Assembly: GCA_963744255.1 (NCBI GenBank)
Contig: CAVUSZ010000046.1
Coordinates: forward strand, 1 to 64,000
Source of the DNA: DATEDA01 sp963744255
GTDB taxonomy: Bacteria; Pseudomonadota; Gammaproteobacteria; Burkholderiales; SG8-39
Length of the DNA stretch: 64,000 bases
Direction of reading: 5' to 3'
The notes beneath the pieces are model-generated. The model did no database searches. It was not told the origin of the DNA and saw only the letters and a program-made list of their open reading frames with translations. A program made the position numbers and the translations under genes. How positions within the stretch are numbered: position 1 is the first letter of the stretch; every line of letters starts with the position of its first letter. Of the stretch, positions 52,381-61,315 are shown piece by piece.

Positions 52381-52824
52381 ATGAAGCAGACCCTCGTGCG
52401 GCTCGCGCTGATCGCCGCCGCGACCGCGCCGTTCTCCGCGGGCGCGCAGGGGCCTACCCTCGCTCTGAGAGCCGGGGATCATCCGATCCAGGCAGAAATC
52501 GCCAATACGAGCGAGTCGCGCATGACCGGGCTCATGCATCGCCCGTCGCTCGGGACCGACCGCGGCATGCTGTTCGTCTTCCCCGATGTCGCCCGCCACT
52601 GCATGTGGATGAAGAACACCTTCGTGCCGCTCTCCGTGGCGTTCATCGACGAGCGCGGCGTAATCCTCAACATCGCCGACATGCAGCCGCAAACCGAGGA
52701 ATCGCATTGCGCGAGCGGACCGGCGCGATTCGCGCTCGAAATGAACCAGGGCTGGTTCGCCGCCAAGGGCATCAGGGCGGGCGCGTCCATTTCCGGCATC
52801 GACAAGGCGCCTCCGCCGCGCTGA
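52381..52824 (+). CDS. secreted DUF192 protein
   Basis: 147 residues. Signal KQTLVRLALIAAATAPFSAG, then the DUF192 core: IQAEIANTSESRMTGLMHRP, GTDRGMLFVFPDVARHCMWM, KNTFVPLSVAFIDERGVILN. Role unknown. The gene begins directly after the terminator of the peptide gene, so it needs its own promoter or depends on readthrough; a GTG 12 bp upstream is an alternative start. Confidence 0.85.
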   Translation: MKQTLVRLALIAAATAPFSAGAQGPTLALRAGDHPIQAEIANTSESRMTGLMHRPSLGTDRGMLFVFPDVARHCMWMKNTFVPLSVAFIDERGVILNIADMQPQTEESHCASGPARFALEMNQGWFAAKGIRAGASISGIDKAPPPR

Positions 52825-52850
52825 CTCTCCGGAGACGCCGCTGCCAGGAG

Positions 52851-52871
52851 AAGGGGCCGTTGCGGCCCCTT
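52851..52871. terminator. hairpin between convergent genes
   Basis: Stem AAGGGGCCG / CGGCCCCTT with a TTG loop, between the DUF192 gene and the convergent PuuD-like gene. T runs are short, so efficiency is uncertain. Confidence 0.6.
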
Positions 52872-52876
52872 GTCAT

Positions 52877-53471
52877 CTACAGGCCGCCGTTCTGCTGCGC
52901 GACCATGCAGTAGAGCATCGGGAATCGACAGCATGGTGTTGAAGCGCGAGGTCATGCCTGCCATCTTCGCGGCCGCGGTTTTCTCTTCCGGGCTCACCTG
53001 CACGATGCCGAGCGCCTTCTTCTGGTTGGGCCAGATGATGAACCAGACGTTGAACGCCATGATCAGGCCGAGCCACATGCCGATGCCGATCGCGGTGACC
53101 GGCGGCTTGAACGCGAGCGCCTGGGCGAGGTATCCGTTCATCCACGCGAGCAGGAGGCCGGTGACGACTGTGGCGAGCGCCGCCCAGCGGAACCAGAACA
53201 GCGCCCGCGGCGCGATTACCTTGCTCACGGCGGGCTTCTGTTCGTCGGGGATCTGCGGCATCGACGGCGTCTGGACGAAGTTGAAGTACCAGAGCAGGCC
53301 GATCCACATCACGCCCGACAGGACGTGCAGCCAGCGCATGAAGAACGCCCACCAGGCGTGGTCGAACTTCATCGCTCCGCCGACCGCAGTGCTCACCACG
53401 ATGACGATCACGATCAGGAGGACGATGCCGGCGGTGACGGTGCGTCCAAGCGATTGAAAGATTGCGCCCAT
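52877..53471 (-). CDS. PuuD-like (urate hydroxylase N-domain) membrane protein, one frameshift
   Basis: About 197 residues. Helices TAGIVLLIVIVIVVSTAVGG, WLHVLSGVMWIGLLWYFNFV, ALATVVTGLLLAWMNGYLAQ and GIGMWLGLIMAFNVWFIIWP, with HVLSGVMWIGLLWYFNFVQ matching the PuuD membrane domain (histidine in a helix, perhaps a haem ligand). The cytochrome-like C-terminal domain of full PuuD is absent. An extra base near 52917 (ATTCCCG/ATG) shifts the end; the corrected tail is LYCMVAQQNGGL. ATG with AAAGGGGG upstream. Confidence 0.75.
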
Positions 53472-53581
53472 GGGATTTGCCCCCTTTCTTCTGCTTGTCG
53501 TCGAGTCGTTGTACAGCGGTACAGCGGCGGCGAGTTTAGCACAGCGCTCCTCGCGGAAACTCGCGCTGCACGCGTCGAAAC

Positions 53582-54938
53582 CTACCGGGACTCTTCCACG
53601 CGCGCGGACGCGCTGCCTTCGGCGAAGGTGATGTCGACTAGGTCGCCGCTCGCGACTTCCCCGCTGCGACGGACGATGCGGCCCGTCTCGTCGCGGACAA
53701 TGCTGTAGCCCCGCTCGAGCACCGCGCGCGGATCGAGGTGCGCGAGGCTGCGTACGAGCGCGTCGACGCGCGCCGCCCGCTCGGCGAGCTGTCGCTGCGA
53801 CGCGCCGCCGACGCGCTCGCCGAGTCTTTCGGCGCGCAGCGACAGCACCTCGAGCGGCGGTAGGCGCCGGCGGCCGCGCTCGATGAGCCCGCGCACCCGC
53901 CAGCGTTCGCGGTCGAGCGCCCGCGCGATTGCCTGCGCCAGCCGCGATGACAGCTGGGCGACGATCGCGCCCTGAGCTTCGAGACGGCGCCCCGGGTGAA
54001 CCAAACGGCGCGCTAGATGATCGACGAGCTGGATCCTGTTCTCCAGGTCGCGCGCTACGCCGCGGCGCAACCGAGCAACGGAGGACGCGATCCACGCCAG
54101 GAGCTCGTCGCGTGGCGGGCTCGCCAGCTCGGCGGCGGCGGTCGGGGTCGGCGCGCGCACGTCGGCGGCGAAATCGGCGATCGTGAAGTCGGTTTCGTGT
54201 CCGACGCCGACCACGACCGGGATCGGGGAGGCGCGGATCGCTCGCGCCACCCGCTCGTTGTTGAATGCCCAGAGATCCTCGATGCTTCCGCCGCCGCGGC
54301 AAAGGACCAGCACGTCGCATTCGGCGCGCCGGCCCGCCACGGCGAGCGCCGCGACGATCTCGGCCGGGGCGCCCTCGCCTTGCACCGCTGTCGGGTAGAC
54401 GATCACCGGGATCGAGGGATTGCGGCGGCGGAGCGTCGTCAGCACGTCGCGCAGCGCAGCGGCGACCCGCGAAGTGACGACGCCGATCGCGCCCGGATAG
54501 GCTGGGGAGCGCCCGCTTTGCGAACGGGTCGAACAGCCCCTCGCGCTCCAGCCTGTCGCGCAGACGCAGGAACGCCTCGTAGAGCGCGCCCAGTCCGGCC
54601 GGCCGGATGAACTCGACGTTGAGCTGGAACTCGCCGCGCGGCTCGTAGAGCGTCACGAGCGCCCGCACCTCGACCTGCATCCCGTCCCGCGGTTGCCAGT
54701 CGAGCAGCGTCCCGCGGCTCCGGAACATGACGCAGCGCACTTGCGCGGCGTCGTCCTTCAATGAGAAGTAGAAATGGCCCGAGCGGGCCTGCACGAAGTT
54801 CGAGATCTCGCCGGCGACCCACGCAAGCGGCAAGCGATGCTCGAGCAGATCGCGAACGCTGCGGTTCAGCGCGGAGACACTGAGGATCGCGCCCGCCGGA
54901 ACCGCCGCTCCCCGCACCAACGCTGGATCTCCGACCAT
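53582..54938 (-). CDS. xseA: exodeoxyribonuclease VII large subunit, one frameshift
   Basis: 451 residues when repaired. OB-fold ILSVSALNRSVRDLLEHRLP and WVAGEISNFVQARSGHFYFS; catalytic domain RRNPSIPVIVYPTAVQGEGA, VLVLCRGGGSIEDLWAFNNE (conserved Asp/Gly region), and VVVGVGHETDFTIADFAADV; C-terminal coiled coil and AVLERGYSIVRDETGRIVR. One extra C in a CCCC run near 54511 splits the frame (RALP/AYPGAIG). The small subunit xseB is not here. ATG at 54938. Confidence 0.9.
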
Positions 54939-55121
54939 TTCGGCATCCTAACCTATCCACAGGCGGCGGCCGCTGCGGCGGGACCGTCGCGCGCGCCCAA
55001 AGTTCCCCTAGGAGAGGATAGCGTAAGTGTCTGATGAAACAGCCTAAATCGAGTCGATCAGAATTTCATCAGCAGCGGAAATCTCCTTACCTGCAGTCAA
55101 CTTAGCGCGTGTGCTGACACA

Positions 55122-55156
55122 CTATTCACAACCTTATCCACAGCAACTGTGGATAA
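55122..55156. promoter_or_regulatory. DnaA-box palindrome upstream of exbB
   Basis: TTATCCACAG (55134-55143) and its perfect inverse CTGTGGATAA (55147-55156) are separated by CAA. Both are consensus DnaA boxes (TTATCCACA). A one-mismatch box CTATTCACA lies at 55122-55130 and another, CTATCCACA, at 54953-54961. The gap between xseA and exbB is about 330 bp and holds no gene. Confidence 0.75.
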
Positions 55157-55269
55157 CGCGGCATGCCGCCTGCATACCTCGCCCCGCGCGCCGAACACGC
55201 GCCTTGCCCAAAGCAGCATGCGCCGCTAAAGTCTCGACCTTTGTTTTCGTTCGAGTTTCGAGTCGCCGC

Positions 55270-55875
55270 GTGTTCAGCATCCTACAAGCGGCCGGATGGC
55301 CGATCTGGTTCCTGCTCGCCGCGTCGGTGATCGCGGTCGCGCTCATCATCGAGCGGTTCATCGTCCTGCGCCGGGAGCGGATCGCGCCTTCGGGCCTGCT
55401 CGACAAGGTCGTCGACGCCTACCGCAGGCAGGGCGTGACCGGACAACTCGTCGACAATCTGTACCGCGACTCGCCGCTCGGGCGCGTCCTCGCGTCGGGC
55501 CTGCGCAATCATCGCGCGCCGCGGCCGGTGATGAAGGAGGCGATCGAGGAAGAAGGACGCGCGGTCGCCTACGAGCTCGAGCGTTTCCTCACGACGCTCG
55601 GCACGATCGCGACCGCGAGCCCGCTATGGGGGCTCTTCGGCACGGTCGTCGGCATGATCGAGATCTTCGGCTCGCAGACGCCGACCGGCTCGAACCCCGC
55701 TGCCCTCGCGCACGGGATCTCGGTCGCGCTGTACAACACCGGCTTTGGTCTCCTGGTCGCGATCCCCGCGCTGATCTTCTTCCGCCACTTCCGCGCCAAG
55801 GTCGAGGGTTTCGTGCTCGACATGGAGCAGCAAGCAGCGCGGCTGGTGGACATCGTGCACGGCGACCGGAGCTAG
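55270..55875 (+). CDS. exbB: ExbB/TolQ-type proton channel
   Basis: 201 residues. First helix ILQAAGWPIWFLLAASVIAV, then ASPLWGLFGTVVGMIEIFGS (helix 2 with the conserved GTV) and ISVALYNTGFGLLVAIPALI (helix 3). Energises TonB with ExbD. GTG at 55270 is the likely start; upstream codons to 55111 read through the DnaA-box region and are not protein-like. exbD follows 1 bp after the stop. Confidence 0.9.
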   Translation: MFSILQAAGWPIWFLLAASVIAVALIIERFIVLRRERIAPSGLLDKVVDAYRRQGVTGQLVDNLYRDSPLGRVLASGLRNHRAPRPVMKEAIEEEGRAVAYELERFLTTLGTIATASPLWGLFGTVVGMIEIFGSQTPTGSNPAALAHGISVALYNTGFGLLVAIPALIFFRHFRAKVEGFVLDMEQQAARLVDIVHGDRS

Positions 55876-55876
55876 G

Positions 55877-56293
55877 ATGAATTTCCGCGGCGTCCGGAAG
55901 GAGGATCCGGAGATCAACCTGATCCCGATGATCGACGTGCTGCTCGTGATCCTGATCTTCCTGATGATCACGACCACGTACTCCAAGTACGCCGAGCTGC
56001 AGATCAACCTGCCCGCCGCCGACGCCGAGAAGCAGACCGACCGCCCGAACGAGATCAACATCACTGTGAGTGCCGCGGGTCAGTACACCATCGACCGCAA
56101 GCCGGTGTCGTTCAGCAACGTCGCCGCGTTCGGCGACGCGATGCGTGCGGCGGCGTCCGGCCTCAAGGATCCGATCGTGGTCATCAACGCCGATGCCGCC
56201 GCGAACCACCAGTCGGTGATCCACGTGATGGAGGCCGCGCGGCTGGCGGGCCTTTCGCACGTTTCCTTCGCCACGCAGACGCAGACGAAGTAG
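55877..56293 (+). CDS. exbD: ExbD biopolymer transport protein
   Basis: 138 residues. One helix with the essential Asp: INLIPMIDVLLVILIFLMIT; the rest is periplasmic (YTIDRKPVSFSNVAAFGDAM, IVVINADAAANHQSVIHVME). Forms the channel with ExbB. The pair precedes lpxK, a widespread proteobacterial order. Confidence 0.93.
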   Translation: MNFRGVRKEDPEINLIPMIDVLLVILIFLMITTTYSKYAELQINLPAADAEKQTDRPNEINITVSAAGQYTIDRKPVSFSNVAAFGDAMRAAASGLKDPIVVINADAAANHQSVIHVMEAARLAGLSHVSFATQTQTK

Positions 56294-56312
56294 CGGCGGT
56301 GTCGCGCGATCC

Positions 56313-57296
56313 GTGGGCGCGAGCTTCCCCGAGCGGCACTGGTATCGCCTGAGCTGGGTCTCGATCCTGCTTGCACCGCTCTCGCTCGTCTTTGGCGCCG
56401 TGGTCGGGGCGCGCCGGTTCGCCTATCGCGCCGGCTGGCGTCGCGTCGAGCGGTTGCCGGTACCGGTCGTGGTGGTCGGGAACCTGGTCGCGGGCGGCAC
56501 CGGCAAGACGCCGCTCGTCCTCTGGCTCGTCGAGGCGCTCCGCGCGCGGGGCTTCCGTCCGGCCATCGTGTCCCGTGGCTATCGCGGCGCGAACGAGCAG
56601 CCGTGCGAGGTCCCTGCCGGAGGTGAGCCGGCTCGGCTTGGCGACGAGCCGGTCCTGCTCGCGGAACGCGCGGGCGTGCCGGTGTGGATCGGACGCGATC
56701 GCGCGGCAGCGGCCCGCGCGGCGCTCGCTGCCCATCCTGATCGCGACGTCCTGATCTGCGACGACGGTCTCCAACACTACGCTCTCGAGCGCGACTTCGA
56801 GATCGCAGTCGAGGACGAGCGCGGCTACGGCAACGGCCTGCTGCTGCCGGCGGGCCCGCTCCGCGAGCGCCCGTCGCGGCAGGTCGACGCCACGGTCGTC
56901 AACGGTACCGTCGCGCGCTCCGGCGCGTTCGCGATGAGCCTCGAACCCGCCGGGTTCCGGGAGGTCCGCGACGCGCGCCGCACGATCGGCGCGGACGCGC
57001 TGCGCCGCAAGCGCCTGCACGCAGTAGCGGGCATCGGGAATCCGGCGCGGTTCTTCGCCATGCTTGCCTCGCTCGGCCTGGCGTTCACGCCGCACGCCTT
57101 CCCCGATCACCATGCGTACCAGCCGGGCGATCTCGAGTTTCCCGATTGCGACGCGGTGCTGATGACCGAGAAGGATGCAGTAAAATGCCGCGCATTCCCG
57201 CGCGACGACCTCTATGCGCTCCGTGTCGAGGCGCGCGTGGACGAGCACCTTGCCGACCTCGTCGCCCTCCGCCTCCATGGACGCCAAGCTCCTTGA
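56313..57296 (+). CDS. lpxK: tetraacyldisaccharide 4'-kinase
   Basis: 327 residues. N-terminal helix LSWVSILLAPLSLVFGAVV, Walker A GNLVAGGTGKTPLVLWLVEA, then IVSRGYRGANEQPCEVP, ICDDGLQHYALERDFEIAV (the DxxxH substrate site) and VLMTEKDAVKC. Phosphorylates lipid A precursor at the 4' position. GTG start. Its 3' end overlaps the Trm112 gene by 20 bp. Confidence 0.95.
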   Translation: MGASFPERHWYRLSWVSILLAPLSLVFGAVVGARRFAYRAGWRRVERLPVPVVVVGNLVAGGTGKTPLVLWLVEALRARGFRPAIVSRGYRGANEQPCEVPAGGEPARLGDEPVLLAERAGVPVWIGRDRAAAARAALAAHPDRDVLICDDGLQHYALERDFEIAVEDERGYGNGLLLPAGPLRERPSRQVDATVVNGTVARSGAFAMSLEPAGFREVRDARRTIGADALRRKRLHAVAGIGNPARFFAMLASLGLAFTPHAFPDHHAYQPGDLEFPDCDAVLMTEKDAVKCRAFPRDDLYALRVEARVDEHLADLVALRLHGRQAP

Positions 57297-57459
57297 TATC
57301 CTCGTGTGCCCGATCTGCAAGGGTCCGCTTCTCTATCGCAAGCCCGAGCAGGAGCTCGTCTGCAAGGCCGACCGGTTCGCCTTTCCGATCCGCGAGGGCA
57401 TTCCGGTGATGCTCGAGGAGGAGGCGCGCAAGCTTGCCGCAACCGAGGAGCTCGACTAG
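57277..57459 (+). CDS. Trm112-family zinc-ribbon protein
   Basis: 60 residues: DAKLLDILVCPICKGPLLYR, with CPIC and a second half LVCKADRFAFPIREGIPVML. Only three cysteines are visible, so zinc may not bind. Often placed between lpxK and kdsB; in eukaryotes Trm112 activates methyltransferases, in bacteria the role is unclear. Confidence 0.92.
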   Translation: MDAKLLDILVCPICKGPLLYRKPEQELVCKADRFAFPIREGIPVMLEEEARKLAATEELD

Positions 57460-57470
57460 GCACGCGCGCG

Positions 57471-58259
57471 ATGCCGGGCCTGCTCCGCTTCACCGTCCTG
57501 ATTCCGGCGCGCTACGCGTCGAGCCGGCTGCCCGGCAAGGCGCTTGTCGACATCGCCGGCAAGCCGATGGTCGTCCACGTCGCCGACCGGGCGCGGGCCA
57601 GCGGCGCCGCCGCGGTGTGGATCGCGACGGACGACGAGCGGATCGCCGCCGCCGCGCGCGACCACGGCTGCGACGCGGTCATGACCCGGGCCGATCACCG
57701 GTCCGGCACCGACCGGCTCGCCGAGGCGGCCGAGCTACTTGCCCTCACCGACGACGAGCTGGTCGTCAATGTGCAGGGCGACGAGCCGCTGATCCCGCCC
57801 GCTCTGGTCGGGCGCCTCGTGCACACCCTCGCGCAGCGCCCCACCGCGGCGATCGCAACCGCGTGCGTTCCGATCGCCGAGACCGGCGAGTTCCTGAACC
57901 CGAATGCGGTCAAGGTCGTGTGCGACCAGTCAGGCTATGCGTTGTATTTCAGCCGTGCCCCGATCCCCTACGCCCGCGACGCGTTTGCGGGCGGGCTTGC
58001 GCCTGGGGCGCCGCTCCCCGAGGGGTTGCCGGTCTTCCGGCATCTCGGCATCTATGCCTACCGCGCCGCGTTCCTCCGGTCGTACGCGCGCCTGCCGCCC
58101 GCACCGATCGAGAGCTTCGAGGCGCTGGAGCAGCTGCGCGCCGTCTGGCACGGACACCGGATCGCCGTGATTGTCGTCGAGCCCGCCCCACCGCCCGGCG
58201 TCGACACGCCGGAAGACCTCGAGCACACTCGCCGCCTGTTCGCTCGCGGGCCGGTTTGA
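57471..58259 (+). CDS. kdsB: CMP-KDO synthetase
   Basis: 262 residues. FTVLIPARYASSRLPGKALV (nucleotide-binding), IATDDERIAAAARDHGC, TRADHRSGTDRLAEAAELL, and VVNVQGDEPLIPPALVGRLV. Activates KDO for lipopolysaccharide core synthesis. ATG follows the Trm112 stop by 11 bp. Confidence 0.97.
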   Translation: MPGLLRFTVLIPARYASSRLPGKALVDIAGKPMVVHVADRARASGAAAVWIATDDERIAAAARDHGCDAVMTRADHRSGTDRLAEAAELLALTDDELVVNVQGDEPLIPPALVGRLVHTLAQRPTAAIATACVPIAETGEFLNPNAVKVVCDQSGYALYFSRAPIPYARDAFAGGLAPGAPLPEGLPVFRHLGIYAYRAAFLRSYARLPPAPIESFEALEQLRAVWHGHRIAVIVVEPAPPPGVDTPEDLEHTRRLFARGPV

Positions 58260-58334
58260 CCGGCGCCCTGCCGGGGGCTATCGTCGGCAAACGCCGTCGC
58301 GGACGCGCCGCAATAACCACGAGAGGAACGATCC

Positions 58335-58988
58335 ATGCGAGTCATCCTGCTCGGTCCGCCAGGGGCGGGCAAAGGCACGCAGGCCCAGTACATCACGGAC
58401 CGTTTCAAGGTCCCGCAGATCTCGACCGGCGACATGCTGCGCGCCGCGGTAAAGGCCGGTACGCCCCTCGGGCTTGCGGCCAAGAAGGTGATGGACGCAG
58501 GGCAACTCGTCTCCGACGACATCGTCATCGGCCTCGTGAAGGAGCGCCTGCAGGCGCCGGACAGCGCACGGGGTTACCTCTTCGACGGCTTCCCGCGCAC
58601 GGTGCCGCAGGCAGAGGCGATGAGAGCGGCGGGCGTGCCGATCGACTTCGTGCTCGAGATCGACGTGCCGGATGACGAGATCATCGCGCGCATGAGCGGG
58701 CGGCGCGTCCACCCCGCATCCGGGCGCACGTATCACGTGAAGTTCAACCCGCCGCAGACCGCGGACCGGGACGACGTCACCGGCGAGCAGCTCGTGCAAC
58801 GCGAAGACGACAAGGCCGAGACTGTGCGCAAGCGGCTCGGCGTCTATCACGCGCAGACGAGGGCGCTGGTCGACTACTACTCGAGGCTCGGCGCGAGCGG
58901 CGACGCGCACGCGCCGAAGTACCGGCGGATCTCGGGCGTCGGCAGCGTCGAAGAGATTCGCGACCGGGCGTTCGCGGCGCTCGCCTGA
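58335..58988 (+). CDS. adk: adenylate kinase
   Basis: 217 residues. P-loop RVILLGPPGAGKGTQAQYIT, QISTGDMLRAAVKAGTPLG, LFDGFPRTVPQAEAM, and the LID region GRRVHPASGRTYHVKFNPPQ without the four-cysteine zinc site. Interconverts ATP, AMP and ADP. Ends the lpxK-kdsB-adk run. Confidence 0.97.
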   Translation: MRVILLGPPGAGKGTQAQYITDRFKVPQISTGDMLRAAVKAGTPLGLAAKKVMDAGQLVSDDIVIGLVKERLQAPDSARGYLFDGFPRTVPQAEAMRAAGVPIDFVLEIDVPDDEIIARMSGRRVHPASGRTYHVKFNPPQTADRDDVTGEQLVQREDDKAETVRKRLGVYHAQTRALVDYYSRLGASGDAHAPKYRRISGVGSVEEIRDRAFAALA

Positions 58989-59033
58989 CGGCGGACGGGC
59001 ACGACAGGCTTCAAAGGCCGAGCCGCCGCAGGC

Positions 59034-59039
59034 TATAAT
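59034..59039 (+). promoter_or_regulatory. probable -10 element of the pyrophosphatase gene
   Basis: Perfect TATAAT in a GC-rich gap, 87 bp before the ATG. The -35 is weak: CTTCAA at 59009-59014 is the best candidate, at 19 bp spacing. A GAAGGGGGA ribosome site lies before the start at 59126. Confidence 0.55.
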
Positions 59040-59125
59040 CGCGCGCTTTTCCAATAGAACCTGGGGCCCGGGGCGCGGTCGTTGCCGGTCCGCCCGCCCA
59101 CGCGCGCTCCTCGAAGGGGGACTCC

Positions 59126-61315
59126 ATGACCGTCGCACTCGTCCTCGTGCTCGCCTGCGCGGTGCTCGCTCTGCTCTACGGCATCTACTCGATCTCGTGG
59201 ATCGTCGCGCAGCCGGCCGGCAACGAGCGGATGCGCGAGATCGCAGCGGCGATCCAGCAGGGCGCATCGGCCTACCTCAACCGCCAGTACACGACGATCG
59301 GCATCGTCGGCGTGGTGCTGTTCGTGATCATCGGCGTCATCCCCGCCCTAGGCTGGCCGACAGCGTTCGGCTTCCTGATCGGGGCGGTGCTGTCGGGCGC
59401 CGCGGGCTATATCGGGATGAACGTCTCGGTGCGTGCCAATGTGCGCACCGCGGAGGCGGCACGCAAGGGGCTCGATCAGGCGCTCGCGATCGCGTTCCGC
59501 GGCGGCGCGATCACCGGTCTCCTGGTGGTGGGCCTCGGCCTGCTCGGCGTGGCGGGCTACTTCTGGATCCTGCTGGCGAGCGCGCAGGCCGCCGCCTCGC
59601 TGGTCGAGATCCTGAAACCGCTCATCGGCCTCGGGTTCGGCGGCTCGCTGATCTCGATCTTCGCCCGGCTCGGCGGCGGTATCTTCACCAAGGGCGCGGA
59701 CGTCGGTGCCGACCTCGTCGGCAAGGTCGAAGCCGGCATTCCCGAGGACGATCCGCGCAACCCCGCGGTGATCGCCGACAACGTCGGCGACAACGTCGGC
59801 GACTGCGCCGGCATGGCCGCCGACCTGTTCGAGACGTACGCGGTGACGCTGATCGCCACGATGCTCCTCGGCGCGCTGATGGTGAAGACGGAATCGCTCG
59901 CGCCGGTGGTTTATCCGCTCGTCCTCGGCGGCTTCTCGATCATCGCGTCGATCGTCGGAACCTGGTTCGTCAAGGCCAAACCCGGCGACAAGAACGTGAT
60001 GCCCGCGCTCTACCGCGGGCTATGGGTAGCAGGCATCCTCGCGCTCATCGCCTTCTACCCGCTCACGGTCTGGATCATGGGCGACGTGCTGGCGAAGGTG
60101 CCGCTCGACGTCGGGGACGGCCGGCAATTCATTCCGCCATGGAAGCTGTGGGGCGCGGGCGTGGTGGGCCTCGCGCTCACCGGATTCATGGTGTGGATCA
60201 CCGAGTACTACACCGGCACGCAGTACAAGCCGGTGAAGCACGTCGCGGAGGCCTCGACGACCGGCCACGCGACCAACATCATCGCCGGCCTCGGCGTGTC
60301 GATGAGGGCCACCGCCTGGCCGGTGCTCGCGGTGTGCGTCGCGATCCTCGCGTCCTACTGGCTCGCGGGGCTGTACGGGATCGCGATCGCGGCGACCTCG
60401 ATGCTGTCGATGACCGGCATCATCGTCGCGCTCGACGCCTACGGCCCGATCACCGACAACGCCGGCGGCATCGCCGAGATGGCGGATCTGCCGGACTCGG
60501 TCCGCGACATCACCGACCCGCTGGATGCGGTCGGCAACACGACGAAGGCGGTCACCAAGGGTTACGCGATCGGCTCGGCGGGTCTCGCGGCGCTGGTGCT
60601 CTTCGCCGACTACACCCACGCGCTCGAGGCGAAGGGGCAGATGTTCAGCTTCGATCTCTCGAACCACATGGTGATCATCGGCCTCTTCATCGGCGGCATG
60701 GTGCCGTACCTCTTCGGCGCGATGGCCATGGAGGCAGTGGGCCGCGCGGCCGGGGCAGTGGTGCGCGAAGTGCGGCGGCAGTTCAAGGAGATCCCCGGAA
60801 TCATGGAGGGGAAGGCGAAACCCGAGTACGGCACCGCGGTCGACATGCTCACGCGCGCGGCGATCAAGGAGATGATCGTCCCGAGCCTGCTGCCGGTGCT
60901 CATCCCGGTCGTCGTGGGGCTCGTGCTCGGCCCGCAGGCGCTCGGCGGCGTGTTGATGGGCACCATCGTCACCGGCCTCTTCGTGGCGATCTCGATGACC
61001 ACCGGCGGCGGCGCGTGGGACAACGCGAAGAAGTACATCGAAGACGGCCACCACGGCGGCAAGGGGTCGGACGCGCACAAGGCCGCGGTCACCGGCGACA
61101 CGGTGGGCGATCCGTACAAGGACACCGCGGGTCCGGCGGTGAACCCGCTCATCAAAATCATCAACATCGTTGCGCTGCTCATCGTGCCGCTGATGGGCGG
61201 CACCGAGGCGCCGAAGGCGACTGCTGCGCCGGCCTGCGGTGGCGCCGGTCACAACGCCTGCCGTCGGACGGCCAGTGCGTATCCATTTCGAGACCGGGAG
61301 CACGGCACTCGGTAG
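59126..61315 (+). CDS. hppA: membrane-bound proton-pumping pyrophosphatase
   Basis: Sixteen-helix pyrophosphatase, about 690 residues to the end of the last helix. Substrate and pump residues: GADVGADLVGKVEAGIPEDD, PRNPAVIADNVGDNVGDCAG, GMAADLFETYAV, ITDNAGGIAEMADL, and GDTVGDPYKDTAGPAVNPLI. The potassium-site motif reads GNTTKAVTKG, with Lys and Thr, typical of K+-independent H+-pumps. As given the frame runs on past the last helix for about 40 codons (ending EHGTR). Deleting one base near 61231 would instead join it to the OmpA-like frame at 61239, through a Pro/Ala/Val linker. Both termini of M-PPases face the periplasm, so such a domain would be in the periplasm. Confidence 0.93.
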   Translation: MTVALVLVLACAVLALLYGIYSISWIVAQPAGNERMREIAAAIQQGASAYLNRQYTTIGIVGVVLFVIIGVIPALGWPTAFGFLIGAVLSGAAGYIGMNVSVRANVRTAEAARKGLDQALAIAFRGGAITGLLVVGLGLLGVAGYFWILLASAQAAASLVEILKPLIGLGFGGSLISIFARLGGGIFTKGADVGADLVGKVEAGIPEDDPRNPAVIADNVGDNVGDCAGMAADLFETYAVTLIATMLLGALMVKTESLAPVVYPLVLGGFSIIASIVGTWFVKAKPGDKNVMPALYRGLWVAGILALIAFYPLTVWIMGDVLAKVPLDVGDGRQFIPPWKLWGAGVVGLALTGFMVWITEYYTGTQYKPVKHVAEASTTGHATNIIAGLGVSMRATAWPVLAVCVAILASYWLAGLYGIAIAATSMLSMTGIIVALDAYGPITDNAGGIAEMADLPDSVRDITDPLDAVGNTTKAVTKGYAIGSAGLAALVLFADYTHALEAKGQMFSFDLSNHMVIIGLFIGGMVPYLFGAMAMEAVGRAAGAVVREVRRQFKEIPGIMEGKAKPEYGTAVDMLTRAAIKEMIVPSLLPVLIPVVVGLVLGPQALGGVLMGTIVTGLFVAISMTTGGGAWDNAKKYIEDGHHGGKGSDAHKAAVTGDTVGDPYKDTAGPAVNPLIKIINIVALLIVPLMGGTEAPKATAAPACGGAGHNACRRTASAYPFRDREHGTR

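Noticed and set aside
54950..55260. Replication origin
   Set aside because: DnaA boxes are present, but dnaA, dnaN, rpmH or gidA are not adjacent and no AT-rich unwinding region is visible; kept only as a DnaA-box site.
55111..55269. Upstream extension of exbB
   Set aside because: These 53 codons read through the DnaA-box palindrome, are basic and cysteine-rich, and do not resemble ExbB N-termini.
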